Source: G963704535 sp963704535 (GTDB taxonomy: Bacteria; Chloroflexota; Chloroflexia; Chloroflexales; Roseiflexaceae). Taken from it: a stretch of 64,000 nt of DNA. The position numbers and the translations under genes are program-made. The notes beneath the pieces were generated by a model that was not told where the DNA came from, made no database searches, and saw only the letters and a list, made by a program, of their open reading frames with translations. Below are positions 28,401 through 37,600 of this stretch, in pieces. The stretch's first letter is position 1. Every line of letters begins with the position of its first letter. The stretch covers positions 3,162,001 through 3,226,000 of the forward strand of contig OY969916.1 in the NCBI GenBank assembly GCA_963704535.1, in the 5' to 3' direction.

Positions 28401-28666
28401 CATAAGTTGATCGTGTGCCATATCGGCATTAATGTGTTATGAATTACTTGAATTGGTACTTTTATTCCTGGTCTATGATGAAATGTTGTACGCAGGATCT
28501 CATGCCTGTGAATGATTGTGTGTAAGGCAGATTGCAAATGCTCTATGTTAAGCCTTCCTCTAATTAACACCTTGCCCATGACACGATATGCGGCACTTTC
28601 ATGCCCTATCGTCCAAACCCGTCTCTGTTGGGGAGATAATCGATAACCTTGCAGTTGTTCGGGCAT
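25427..28666 (-). CDS. NRPS module C(-like)-A-PCP, predicted Asn
   Basis: I start at ATG 28666 (MPEQLQGYRLSPQQRRVW), which has GGAG upstream and falls 43 bases after the preceding stop. The frame could begin at 28783, but that would overlap the previous gene. The first domain (about 8-440) is a condensation-fold domain without HHxxxDG; the position reads NISALCADTQTL, a variant I know from N-terminal C-like domains whose activity is uncertain. Then an A domain with YVIYTSGSTGRPKG, VNEYGPTETVVG, YKTGDLARH and NGKIAELAL. Pocket residues by eye are D-L-T-K-I-G-E-V-G-K, the classic asparagine code. A PCP follows with IGGHSILMVQ, then a Gln-rich tail. The domain is AT-richer than its neighbours. 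Confidence 0.9.
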   Translation of the reverse strand: MPEQLQGYRLSPQQRRVWTIGHESAAYRVMGKVLIRGRLNIEHLQSALHTIIHRHEILRTTFHHRPGIKVPIQVIHNTLMPIWHTINLCLYSSDDQARDLEVLIQTEQSYIFDTEKNSPIRISLIILSDESYVLLLNISALCADTQTLINLVQELSNQYATVSSSSDVYDDIVQYVQFSEWQNELLQDEEAEGGNSYWQQILSTHFIAALPFESSLASQHSSNVSVVKVDVAPDIQSQLRGVAESCQASLKEVLLAGWQILLWQQIGQSELAIASVSHGRKYDELQSALGLFAKTIPIKIHIDPHLRFVDLVTQIHRNLYHAERWQEYFVWMSNGDEYEQKIDFAFEFCHSISEHTVDNIIFILDNIYSCVDYFKLKLQIIATDKEMSFSIYHNSSSLDKKYVQYLADQYMILLGNVARDQKRPISRISLLSAPERKRLVADFNDTVNRFEEEHFLRIFRQQVLNAPDAIAIEYQDQGLTYAELDIRARQLASYLRTLQVGPDVLVAIYMMRYPDVIVGILGILYAGGAYIPLDISYPIERIAYILEDTQASVLLTQSHLVGQLPAYKGRTLLLDTDWPIIKRAGAQQGLDDVAPEQLAYVIYTSGSTGRPKGVMIPHQGLMNYLSWCLHNYHVQRGEGAPVHSPISFDLTVTSLFAPLLVGKKLVLVSEAEGVERLQTLLARTQFSFVKLTPSHLELLRQSLSAANTIRYPQLFIVGGEALSADSVMFWREQAPMTVLVNEYGPTETVVGCCTYEVPQKAALATTIPIGRPIANVQIYVLDDQLSPVPVGVTGELYIGGAQLARGYLHRPELTAESFIPHPFSANSGARLYKTGDLARHRLDGTIEFVGRIDHQVKVRGFRVELGEIEAELRHHPAVQEVAVLLRKESSRVQRLVSYLVLTPGVSLTSSELRAFLRTRLPEYMIPSNFVALDRMPLTSNGKIAELALSSVPSRHLDVEVIYEAPRNDLERYITQVWLEVLGIGKIDVHDNFFDIGGHSILMVQVHVKLQENVNKDLTMVDLLRYTTIRSLADYLSADQPTKVDLQPTYSRANARAAALKRQQQQQRQQHIILDDQSDS

Positions 28667-28709
28667 ATGTTCTCCAAAATGTTCTACAAAACGAGTGTAT
28701 AGACAGTTG

Positions 28710-29984
28710 TTATTCTTCCTCTTGAGGCAAAACGATAGCTTTTGGTTTAACATTCTGGAATTTCTTAAACTTCGCCTCTTCATGTTTCATATCGTCCATC
28801 CTATGTTGGTTTATTTCAGCTTCTGTGAAGATTTGCAGTGCATATAGCGGTGCATCCGGCTGAATTGTAATACTGTCGAGTAGTGTGAGAAAATGGTTGG
28901 TCATGCGTGTGATCGTGCTTGCATCGAAGAGATCAGTGTTATATTCGAATATGGAAGCAATCCCTTGCTCCGTTTCGCGGATAAACAGGATCAGATCAAA
29001 CTGCGCCATCCCGTTATGAAGCTCCATCGGCGTCAAGGTTAAACTTGGAAGCGATATTTGTGGAGCGGGGACATTTAAATGAGAAAGTTTCACCTGAAAG
29101 AGCAAAGGACGGCTCACATCGCGTTTGGGGTTCAGGATCTCGACGAGCTTATCAAACGGTAGATCCTGGTGGGTATACGCCTCGATCGTTACTTCGCGCA
29201 CCTGCTCAAGAAGTTCACGAAACGTAGCAGTCCCTGACAAGCTGGTTCTCAGAACAAGCTGATTGACGAAGAAGCCAATGACTGGCTCAACCTCTGGATG
29301 GTTGCGATTGGCAACATCGGTTCCAACAACCAGATCAACCTGATCGGTATACCGATATAGCAGTACCTTGAATGCTGCGAGGAACGTCATAAATAGCGTT
29401 GTGCCCGCCTGACGGCTTAGTTTATGCAAAGCCAGCGCCTGTTGTGGTGATACCATGAAGGAGTGGCGGGCGCCGTGGAAGGTCTGAATCTCCGGTCGTG
29501 GTCGGTCGAACGGGAGATCCAACGCCGGTGGTGCTCCAGCTAACCGGCGCTTCCAGTATGCGATCTGCGCTGTTATGAGATCGCTGGCAAGCCATTGCCG
29601 CTGCCACCATGCGAAGTCTGCGTATTGGATCGAGAGTTCCGGCAAAGAAGCGGGTTGTCCGGTCACCAGCGACTCGTATGTCGCTACGACATCTTGAATA
29701 AGCAGGCTGGTTGACCATTCATCAGAAATGATGTGGTGCATGTTGACGAGCAGCAGATGTTCGGTCGCACTCAGGCGCAAGAGCTGCGCTCGGATCAATG
29801 GGCCGCATCTGAGATCAAAACGGATGCTCAGCTCCGCCTCGAACACGCGGCGTACTTCGCTCTCGCGCTCTTCCGCAGAGTGGCCGATCAGATCGAGAAT
29901 CGGTAGCGGCAATGATCCATGTGGGGCAATAATTTGTGCCGGCTGATCGTTCACATAGTCGAATCTGGTTCGCAAGATCTTCAT
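28710..29984 (-). CDS. Condensation domain, last part of the aminotransferase-containing megasynthase
   Basis: This continues a C domain that starts at about 30140 in another frame. It begins ILRTRFDYVNDQPAQI and contains a catalytic motif HHIISDEW (Glu where HHxxxDG has Gly), DLPFDRPRPEIQ and GFFVNQLVLRT. The protein ends in a charged linker, KFKKFQNVKPKAIVLPQEEE, a type of tail that in other NRPSs leads into another domain. Here it stops, so a following domain may have been lost. The break from the upstream frame is one extra G at about 29985: CATGAAGATC where CATGAAATC would read HEI. It belongs to the gene that starts at 38317. Confidence 0.75.
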   Translation of the reverse strand: MKILRTRFDYVNDQPAQIIAPHGSLPLPILDLIGHSAEERESEVRRVFEAELSIRFDLRCGPLIRAQLLRLSATEHLLLVNMHHIISDEWSTSLLIQDVVATYESLVTGQPASLPELSIQYADFAWWQRQWLASDLITAQIAYWKRRLAGAPPALDLPFDRPRPEIQTFHGARHSFMVSPQQALALHKLSRQAGTTLFMTFLAAFKVLLYRYTDQVDLVVGTDVANRNHPEVEPVIGFFVNQLVLRTSLSGTATFRELLEQVREVTIEAYTHQDLPFDKLVEILNPKRDVSRPLLFQVKLSHLNVPAPQISLPSLTLTPMELHNGMAQFDLILFIRETEQGIASIFEYNTDLFDASTITRMTNHFLTLLDSITIQPDAPLYALQIFTEAEINQHRMDDMKHEEAKFKKFQNVKPKAIVLPQEEE

Positions 29985-31122
29985 GACGACCTATGAGTTG
30001 AGAAAAGGCTTCCCGCAGCGCTTCGATCTGCAATGTGCCATGGATTCGAACTGCTCCCGGAATGTTATAGGTCGGATTGCCGGGATCCATCCGATCGAGG
30101 TACCATAAGCGCTGCTGTGCAAATGACAGCGGCATCCCGTATTCACGGGGCACTGCTACGAGCGGCGGGAGAGATCTACCCTGTTCGATTGGGCTCGTCC
30201 GATCGATGCGATCCGCCAACATGCGGATGATCGGCGCCTCGAAGAGGCTGCGCAAGGTCAGATCTGCGTGGAACAGGTTGCGGATGTGCGAGAGCAGCCG
30301 CGTCGCCAGGAGCGAGTCGCATCCGAGATCAAAGAGATTGTCATTGATGTCAATGTAATCGTTTCCAAAGATCTCCTTACAGATACTAACGAGCGTGGCT
30401 TCAGTCGGTGTCCAGGCGTCGCGGTTCGCAGCGCGCGCGAATGTGTGGCGGGGGGAGACATGCAACAACGCGAGTTGATCAATATCACCCGCACTCGTCA
30501 GCGGCAGTTCATCAAGCACGATCACCTGCGACGGCACCATTGCAAGCGGAAGTCTGGTTTTGAGCGGCTGTTGGAGTTCGTCGATGGTTGGCAGCGCCTC
30601 TCGGTTCCGAAGAACAATGTAGGCAACAAGCTGCGTCTGCCCCTGATTGTCTGTCTGGGTATCCACGAATGCCTCACGAACCAGGCCGTATGCCATCAGA
30701 CTCGCCGCTACCAGCTCCCGCTCGATGTGGTGTCCAGCATGAGTTATCTGTTGATCTTCTGGGATCAGAAGCTCAAGGTTCTGATCCGCTCGACGGCGCG
30801 CTCGCTGTCCTGTTCGATAGCCTGCGGTGCCATGCTGCCCATTCGAATCTTTCGGCGCCTCAACCGGATGATATTCGGACGACCAGTACGGCCCGCCCAC
30901 AATCATCCCAACCCTACTCACGTACAACTCGCCGGATACGCCGACCAGCGTTGGCTGACAGTGGGTATCCAGCACGTACAAGTGCATTGGAGCAACCCCT
31001 GGTCCAATCGGCACTCGCCGGAGCGGCGCGGCGTTGTTCAACTCCTGCGAAATATCAACCACCGAAACCGTCAACGAAACATCCGCCGGACTAAACACAG
31101 AGAGTACCCGCCCTCCGGCCAA
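29815..31122 (-). CDS. Degenerate A-domain C-terminal half, PCP and C-domain start
   Basis: This is part of the 38317-28710 gene in its third frame. It reads the second half of an adenylation domain whose core motifs have decayed: the A8 region is YRTGQRARRRADQNLE in place of YKTGDLARYRADG, the arginine loop is missing, and the A10 lysine motif NGKID reads SAGDID. The following PCP is well kept (DNLFDLGCDSLLATRLL, Ser present). The beginning of a C domain (MPLSFAQQRLWYLDRMDPG) continues to about 29985. The frame then runs on out of phase to 29815. Because the decay is at many codons, it cannot be explained by a sequencing error, unlike the single indels at each end. Confidence 0.7.
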   Translation of the reverse strand: MAGGRVLSVFSPADVSLTVSVVDISQELNNAAPLRRVPIGPGVAPMHLYVLDTHCQPTLVGVSGELYVSRVGMIVGGPYWSSEYHPVEAPKDSNGQHGTAGYRTGQRARRRADQNLELLIPEDQQITHAGHHIERELVAASLMAYGLVREAFVDTQTDNQGQTQLVAYIVLRNREALPTIDELQQPLKTRLPLAMVPSQVIVLDELPLTSAGDIDQLALLHVSPRHTFARAANRDAWTPTEATLVSICKEIFGNDYIDINDNLFDLGCDSLLATRLLSHIRNLFHADLTLRSLFEAPIIRMLADRIDRTSPIEQGRSLPPLVAVPREYGMPLSFAQQRLWYLDRMDPGNPTYNIPGAVRIHGTLQIEALREAFSQLIGRHEDLANQIRLCERSAGTNYCPTWIIAATDSRSDRPLCGRARERSTPRVRGGAEHPF

Positions 31123-31645
31123 CGTGCGGTAGCAGGAGAGATGGGCGAAGAAGATCGGAAGTCTGAGCGCTGATCAGCCAGTCGATCCGGTCGCTCATGC
31201 CACCAGGAGACTGCACCTGTACGATCTCGGCGAGCCTGCAAGCGTAGCGCCATGGTATGTCGACGAGAGTCCGCCGGTCGTCGGGGAGCATCTGGAGGAT
31301 CTGCGCGACATCCACCATCTCGGCTGGAGCGAAGGTTACAGTCGCTCCACTGATCAGCGCTACAACGATCCGTTCTAATGCCGCCCCACCCTGCCCGTCG
31401 TCGAGTTGCAGCAGGTGCGTGTGTGGCCGAAGGTTGAGTTGCCGTTGAAGCTCCAGCCAATGGCGTGTCGCTTCTCTGTGCGACACGACCAGCGTTTCGG
31501 GTGGGCGTTCAGGTGATGCCGCAGACTGGGCCCAAGCGATATCGTCAAGCGTGGAGGCGTTGGTACAATGCGAGGCATCTTCATGAACAATCGCTTCCAG
31601 ACCTGAGTCAAGACAAATTGTGCAGGGAGCGACATCGCGGATGCT
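31091..31645 (-). pseudogene. Degenerate A-domain core after an in-frame TGA
   Basis: The reading frame of the upstream 2.2-kilo-residue open frame continues in phase past TGA at 31646-31648. It still aligns with an A domain: ICLDSGLEAIVHED matches the usual CLDxDW region, and ETLVVSHREATRHWL matches the segment after A3. The A3 P-loop itself, which should read YTSGSTGxPKG, is SAASPERPPETL, so ATP binding by this domain is not expected. The frame ends at 31091; an indel near 31110 moves the sense to the next segment. Confidence 0.65.
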
Positions 31646-34600
31646 TCAGTCTATGTGTGGCTGTACGATCAGCACACTCAGGCGAGCGTCCCGCGGGAAG
31701 GTAGCAGGGAGGTGCTCAAGGTTGGTAGGATCAATCGGGCACACTACCCCGCCGGCTTTGAGAGTTCCTAGGAGGCTCACTACGAGTTCTAGCGAGCGTT
31801 CCATACAGATACCCACCCATGCGCCGCGGCCAACCCCTAGCCGCTGGAGTTGACGAGCCAACCGATTTGCGTGCTCGTTCAACGCACGATAGTTCAGATG
31901 TACATCCCCAAACACAACGGCGGGGCTGTCGGGAGTCCGGGCAACCTGATGCTCGAAGAGTTCGTGAACGCAGACGCCATCCTCAGCACGCGCCGGTGGA
32001 AGCTCGGACAGATGAGGGATAGCCAGATCCATCTCCGCATCCATCAACAGCCTGGATAGCTGTGCAGTTGGGTGCGCGACGATTCGCTCAAGGAGCTTTT
32101 CAAAATAGGCTATCCAATACCGGCCAGTTTCGTGCTCGAAAAGGTCGCTGTTGATATCAAATTTTAGGTGCAGCCAGCCGTTAATCTCCAGGATATTGAG
32201 CACAAGATCGAATTTCACAAACTGGATCGGATAAAACGGGTTCTCAACCTGGAGGTTGTGGAATTCAGGCAGGCTCAACGGTGGGTCCATATTGAACATC
32301 ACCGTGATGGCAGGCGGTCCAGGCGCAGCGAGCGGCTGGCCTGATTGCTGCTCAAGCTCAGTCGAAACATGATTCTGGTGCTTGTGTGATTCCACTAGCG
32401 TCCGTTTCACGCTAGCGAGATACTCACGAAATGAAGGATCGCCGGCAACTTTCGTGTACACCGGCAGCATATTGACACATTGTCCGACGAGATGCTTCAC
32501 GCCCATTTGCGACTGACCTGCCAGAGGAATGCCGACGATGACATCCACTTGCAGCGTCAGCTTATGGAGCAAGACCTTGAATGCCGTTAACAGAGTCATG
32601 AAGAGCGTCGCAGCCTGCTGCCTGCTGAACATTTTAAGCTGATCGTACTGATCCGAGGTCAAGGTGATACGGTGCCGTACGCCTCGGTACGTTTTCTGCG
32701 CCGGACGAGGGTAATCGGCTGGGAGTTCCAGCGGCTGCACGGGGGCACTGAACATTTCTCGCCAGTATGCCGCCGCTGCAAGGCGCGTCGCATTTCGTCG
32801 CTGCTCCTGCCAGGCAATGTACTCGCGATATGGTGTTGGTTGCGGAAGCCTCCATGCCGTTTGACAGCACAATGCGGAATAGATGTGTGCCAGTTCATGC
32901 ACCAGCACGCCGATTGACCACCCGTCGGCAATGATATGATGCACAATGACGATCAACATATGTTCGTCATGCGCTTGTTTGAGTACCTTGACGCGCAGCA
33001 GTGGTCCGTGGCTGAGATCGAAGGGCCGGTATGCTTCCTGGGCAAGCCAGTCTGCGCGATACTGCGCCTGCTCCGCTGGAGCGAGCCCGGTTATATCGAT
33101 GATCGTGATAGCCAGAGGCAAGTGCGGATGAATCTGCTGAAAGTCGCCCATCGGGGCGATCGTGGTTCGCAGGGCCTCGTGCCGGTCCATAAGCGCTTGG
33201 ACCGCTTGTTGAAGCACTGCGATCTGGAGCGGCCCACACAGCCGCAAGATCACTGCTTCGTTATAGGCTGCTGATGCCTGATCACCAACCCTCGACTGAA
33301 ACCAGAGTTGCCTTTGCCCATCGGTAAGCGGGATGAGCGCGCCCTCAACTACCCGTAGTTGCTCAAAGGGCGGAGTAGCCTGCATTAGTGCGACATCCTG
33401 GCGTTCGTGGCCGGTGGACACCGACTGCTGCCCCGGTGGTGTTCCCTCCTCACGCGGTCGATCCGCCCGGCGCTCTACCGACCGCAGAAAGCCCCCGTCG
33501 CGCATTTCCGCGATGCTATCCTTGACCGCTTGAATGATGGCTTCGATATCCTCGTCGGTATGTGCTGTCGATAGAAAGCAGTTACGTCCTTCCCAGATAT
33601 AGATACCCCGATCTAGGAGATGATAAAACAGAAGCTCAACATCTCCGCGTGGAACAAATCGAAAAAGCGACCCAAAATGCACCATGCGAAGCGGAACATC
33701 AGCTTCTGTGAAGTAGGCATTCAGAATCCCCGTAAGATACGCGGTACGTTGGTTGAGTTGCTGCTGTAGCTCCGGCCCCTGTGTTCGCAAATGCGTCAGC
33801 ACAGCCTTTGCCGAAGACATCGCTAGCGGATGTTGGCAAAAGGTACCGGACACGAATGTACGCTTATCTTCGTTGCCGGGAGCGGAGACATCACCATAGC
33901 TCCATATACCGCCATCAATGCTGTCCATAAACGCGGCTTTGCCCGCGACAACTCCAATCGGTAACCCACCACCCACAATTTTGCCATACGTCGTGATATC
34001 GGCCCGAACGCCAAACCAGGCTTGTGCCCCACCCGGATGCACCCGAAAGCCGGTAATCACTTCGTCGAAGATCAGCGCGACTCCCGCCTGCTCGGTGAGC
34101 TGTCTCAGCGCTTGGAGAAATGCGGTAGGCTGGAGATCCGGCCTTCTGCTTTGCACCGGCTCGACCAGGACTGCCGCCAACTCGTGGGCATGGGCGCGAA
34201 TCACCTCCAGAGACTGTGGACTGTCGTAGGCAAGGACCAGCACATCATCGATGAGTCGCTGTGGTATCCCCGGCGCCAGCGGAAGCGCGCCTTGTTCCTG
34301 CCCCACCACGTTCGCTCGCGCCAGGATACCATCAAAGGTACCGTGGTAGGAGCCGGCGAACATCACGACCTTTGTGCGCCCGGTAGCGGCGCGTGCAAGG
34401 CGCAGCGCAACCATCACCGCTTCCGTTCCTGTATTGAAAAACGCCACACGCTCCACCCCGGTCAGTTCGCATATCAAGGCGGCGACCTCGCCTGCCGCGT
34501 GAGACATGGGGCCGAGCGGCATACCTTGGCGCAACTCCTCCTGCAACGCCGAAGCAATGAAGGGCGGATTGTGTCCGAACAGATAGACGCCAAACCCCAT

Positions 34601-37600
34601 GGTCAGATCGATATACTCGTTTCCGTCGATATCCCAGATCTTCGAACCTGCTGCGCTACTCGCGATGATCTGATAGATCATCTCTTTGAGATGGGGACGA
34701 AATCCGGCAACGTGGCGGTTGTTCGCAAGCATACCGCGATAGTGCTGCGTACGCTGCTTTGAGCCGCGCGTCCGCTGGGTGTAGCGGGCAATCAAGATAT
34801 CAAGATGCTGCTGCTGATCCGATGACAAACCCTTGCTAGGGGTCAGTTGCAGCCGTTGATACGGAACAAACGGCTCGGGATCGGGGTGGCGTGATCCTGG
34901 CGCTGGCTGGAGCGTGGCGCTCTGTAGTGGTGGATGAGACCGCCCATCCCCGTTGATCGGTGGTAACGCCGGATCTTGCAGTCTGACCGGTGTCAAAGGT
35001 ATGGAATCGACCGTGGGAGGCGCTGCGCTTGCGCCCGAATTCGAGCGTACGATCTCGATCAGTTGCGCTGTGAGTTCGAGCTGTCGCGCAATAAGCTGTT
35101 CCAGCAGCGAGGGAGCGACCGGCCTGCCATCCGAGGTCGAGGTGAGAACACCTCCCCCCACACGCTGCTCCTGAGCAGGCGCCGATACATCCGCGCTGGC
35201 CGACGCGGGTGACAGATCGTTGCCGATATGTGCAGGCGCAAGTTCGGGTAGACCTTCGGGATCTGGTCGCTGATGCGCGATAAAGGCAGCCACACGGGTA
35301 AGTGTGGGGAAATCTTCGCACAATTGTTGCAACCCGATCTCGACCTGAAACTGATCGTTGATGGCTTGACTCAATTGAATGAGCACCAGCAAATCAACCC
35401 CTAGCTCGAAGAAGTTCGCATCAACATCTATTTCGTCGAGCGGAACGCCGCAGAGCTTGTGGATGATCTGCACAAGCAGCATCAGAATAGAAGCTTGCCG
35501 CGTCTCATGCCCTCGGGACGTCGTCGATGGTGCCTGTGGCGCCGCCGCATCAGGCCGCTCTGCCGTGAACCCGACCGGCGCTGATAGTGCTGGCATCGGC
35601 TCAGGCGCCCCCGTGGAAGCCGAGCGACTCAGTGAGTCACCCATTGCCATCTCAGACGCCTCGATCCAGTACTGTTTCCGCTCAAATGGGTGGGTTGGTA
35701 GCGGTATTCTGCGGCGGCGCTCTCCTGCATACAGGTTTGCCCACCGGATCGGCATCCCTGCAATCCATATCCGCCCCAGCGATTTCAACATGATCGCACA
35801 GTCCGATTCCTGATTCTCGATGTGGGACAACGACGGAACGATCAAGTGCTCGGCGACTTTCGCCGGGTGTTGATTTGCAAGTGTGCTCAAGGATCGTCCC
35901 GGCCCGACCTCGATCACAATTGCGTCTGACGGGTGAAGAATGGCTTTCAGATTATCAACGAATCGAACCGTCCTGCGGGTATGAGCCACCCAATAACCTG
36001 GATCAGTAGCCTCTGCCGAAGATATCCAGGTACCGGTGACGTTGGATGTAAACCGGAATCGTGGTGAGGCGAGGCGTATAGCTTTGAGCCGCGTGCTGAA
36101 CGCCTCCAGCATCGGCTCCATCATACTGGAGTGGAACGCGTGCGATGTGTGAAGCTTTTGAGCGCGCACCCCGTCACGCTGGAGCCGCTCCTGAAACTCC
36201 GCGATCATCTCGCTTGGTCCGGCGACCACACAGCGGGCAGGGCCATTCACCGCCGCCAACGACAGCTCGCGATCAAGCATCGGCTGGATCGCTTCTTCAG
36301 CCAGCGGCACGGCGAGCATGGTTCCAGGTGGCATCTGGTGCATCAACTGGCCCCGCATTGCTACGAGCGCCAGCGCATCGTCAAGCGAAAACACCCCTGC
36401 AAGGCACGCCGCAACATACTCGCCGATACTATGCCCCGCCATAGCCGTCGGTTCGATTCCCCAAGACATCCAGAGCTGCGCGAGGGCATACTCGACGACA
36501 AACAGCGCAGGCTGCGTCACAGAGGTCTGCTCAAGCTGCTGCCTGGCTTCCGCTTCCCGCGTGGGAGGTGGATACAGAATCTCGCGAAGATCGAGCTGGA
36601 GGTGCGGTTGAAGGATCGCGGCGCAGCGATCGACATAATCGCGAAATACCGGTTCGCTCTGATAGAGCTCCCATCCCATACGAACATACTGGGAACCTTG
36701 ACCAGGGAAAAGAAAGACGATCGGACGGCTATTCGATGTCGGTCGCCCGGTGAGCACATACGTCGGATCGTGTACCTCCAGCAGGTTCAGCGCATCCTGT
36801 CGATCCTGGCATATCAGCATGCGTCGGTACGCAAAGCTAGCGCGTCCTATCTGGAGCGTAGCGGCGACATCTGCTATGTTCGCATCCGGATGTCGGTGGA
36901 GATAGGTGGTGATGTTCCGGGTAGCGCTATCGAGTGCGGAAGGTGTTTTTGCCGAGAGTATCAGCAGATGCCGCGGGCGCGAAGAAGGGGCGCTTTGAAG
37001 TGCCGGTGCTTCTTCGACGATCACATGGGCATTGGTCCCGCCGACACCAAAGGAACTCACGCCAGCGCGGCGCGGCACAATGTCGCGCTTCCATGGCGTC
37101 AGCCGGGCATTCACATAGAAGGGGCTGTTGGCGAAATCGATCTTTGGATTCGGTTGTTGGAAATGCAAGCTCGGTGGAATTTGACGCTGTTTGAGCGCTA
37201 GAACTGTCTTAATCAGCCCGGTCACACCAGCGGCGGCATCCAGATGCCCGATGTTCGTCTTCACGGACCCAAGCGCGCAAAAGTCCTTCGCCGAGGTACT
37301 TGCGCGATATGCTTTCGTCAGCGCCTGAACTTCAATCGGATCCCCTAATGAGGTCCCCGTTCCATGCGCTTCCACGTATTGTATCGTCGCAGCCGCAACG
37401 CCGGCGTTCGCCAGTGCCTCGGTAATGACCTCTGCCTGACCTTCGATCGCGGGGGCGGTATACGCCATCTTCAGCGATCCGTCATTATTGATAGCCGAGC
37501 CCTTGATAACCGCATGAATCGTGTCACCATCGGCAATCGCTTCAGCAAGCCGCTTCAAGACGACTATGCCAACACCACTTCCAAAGATTGTTCCCTGTGC

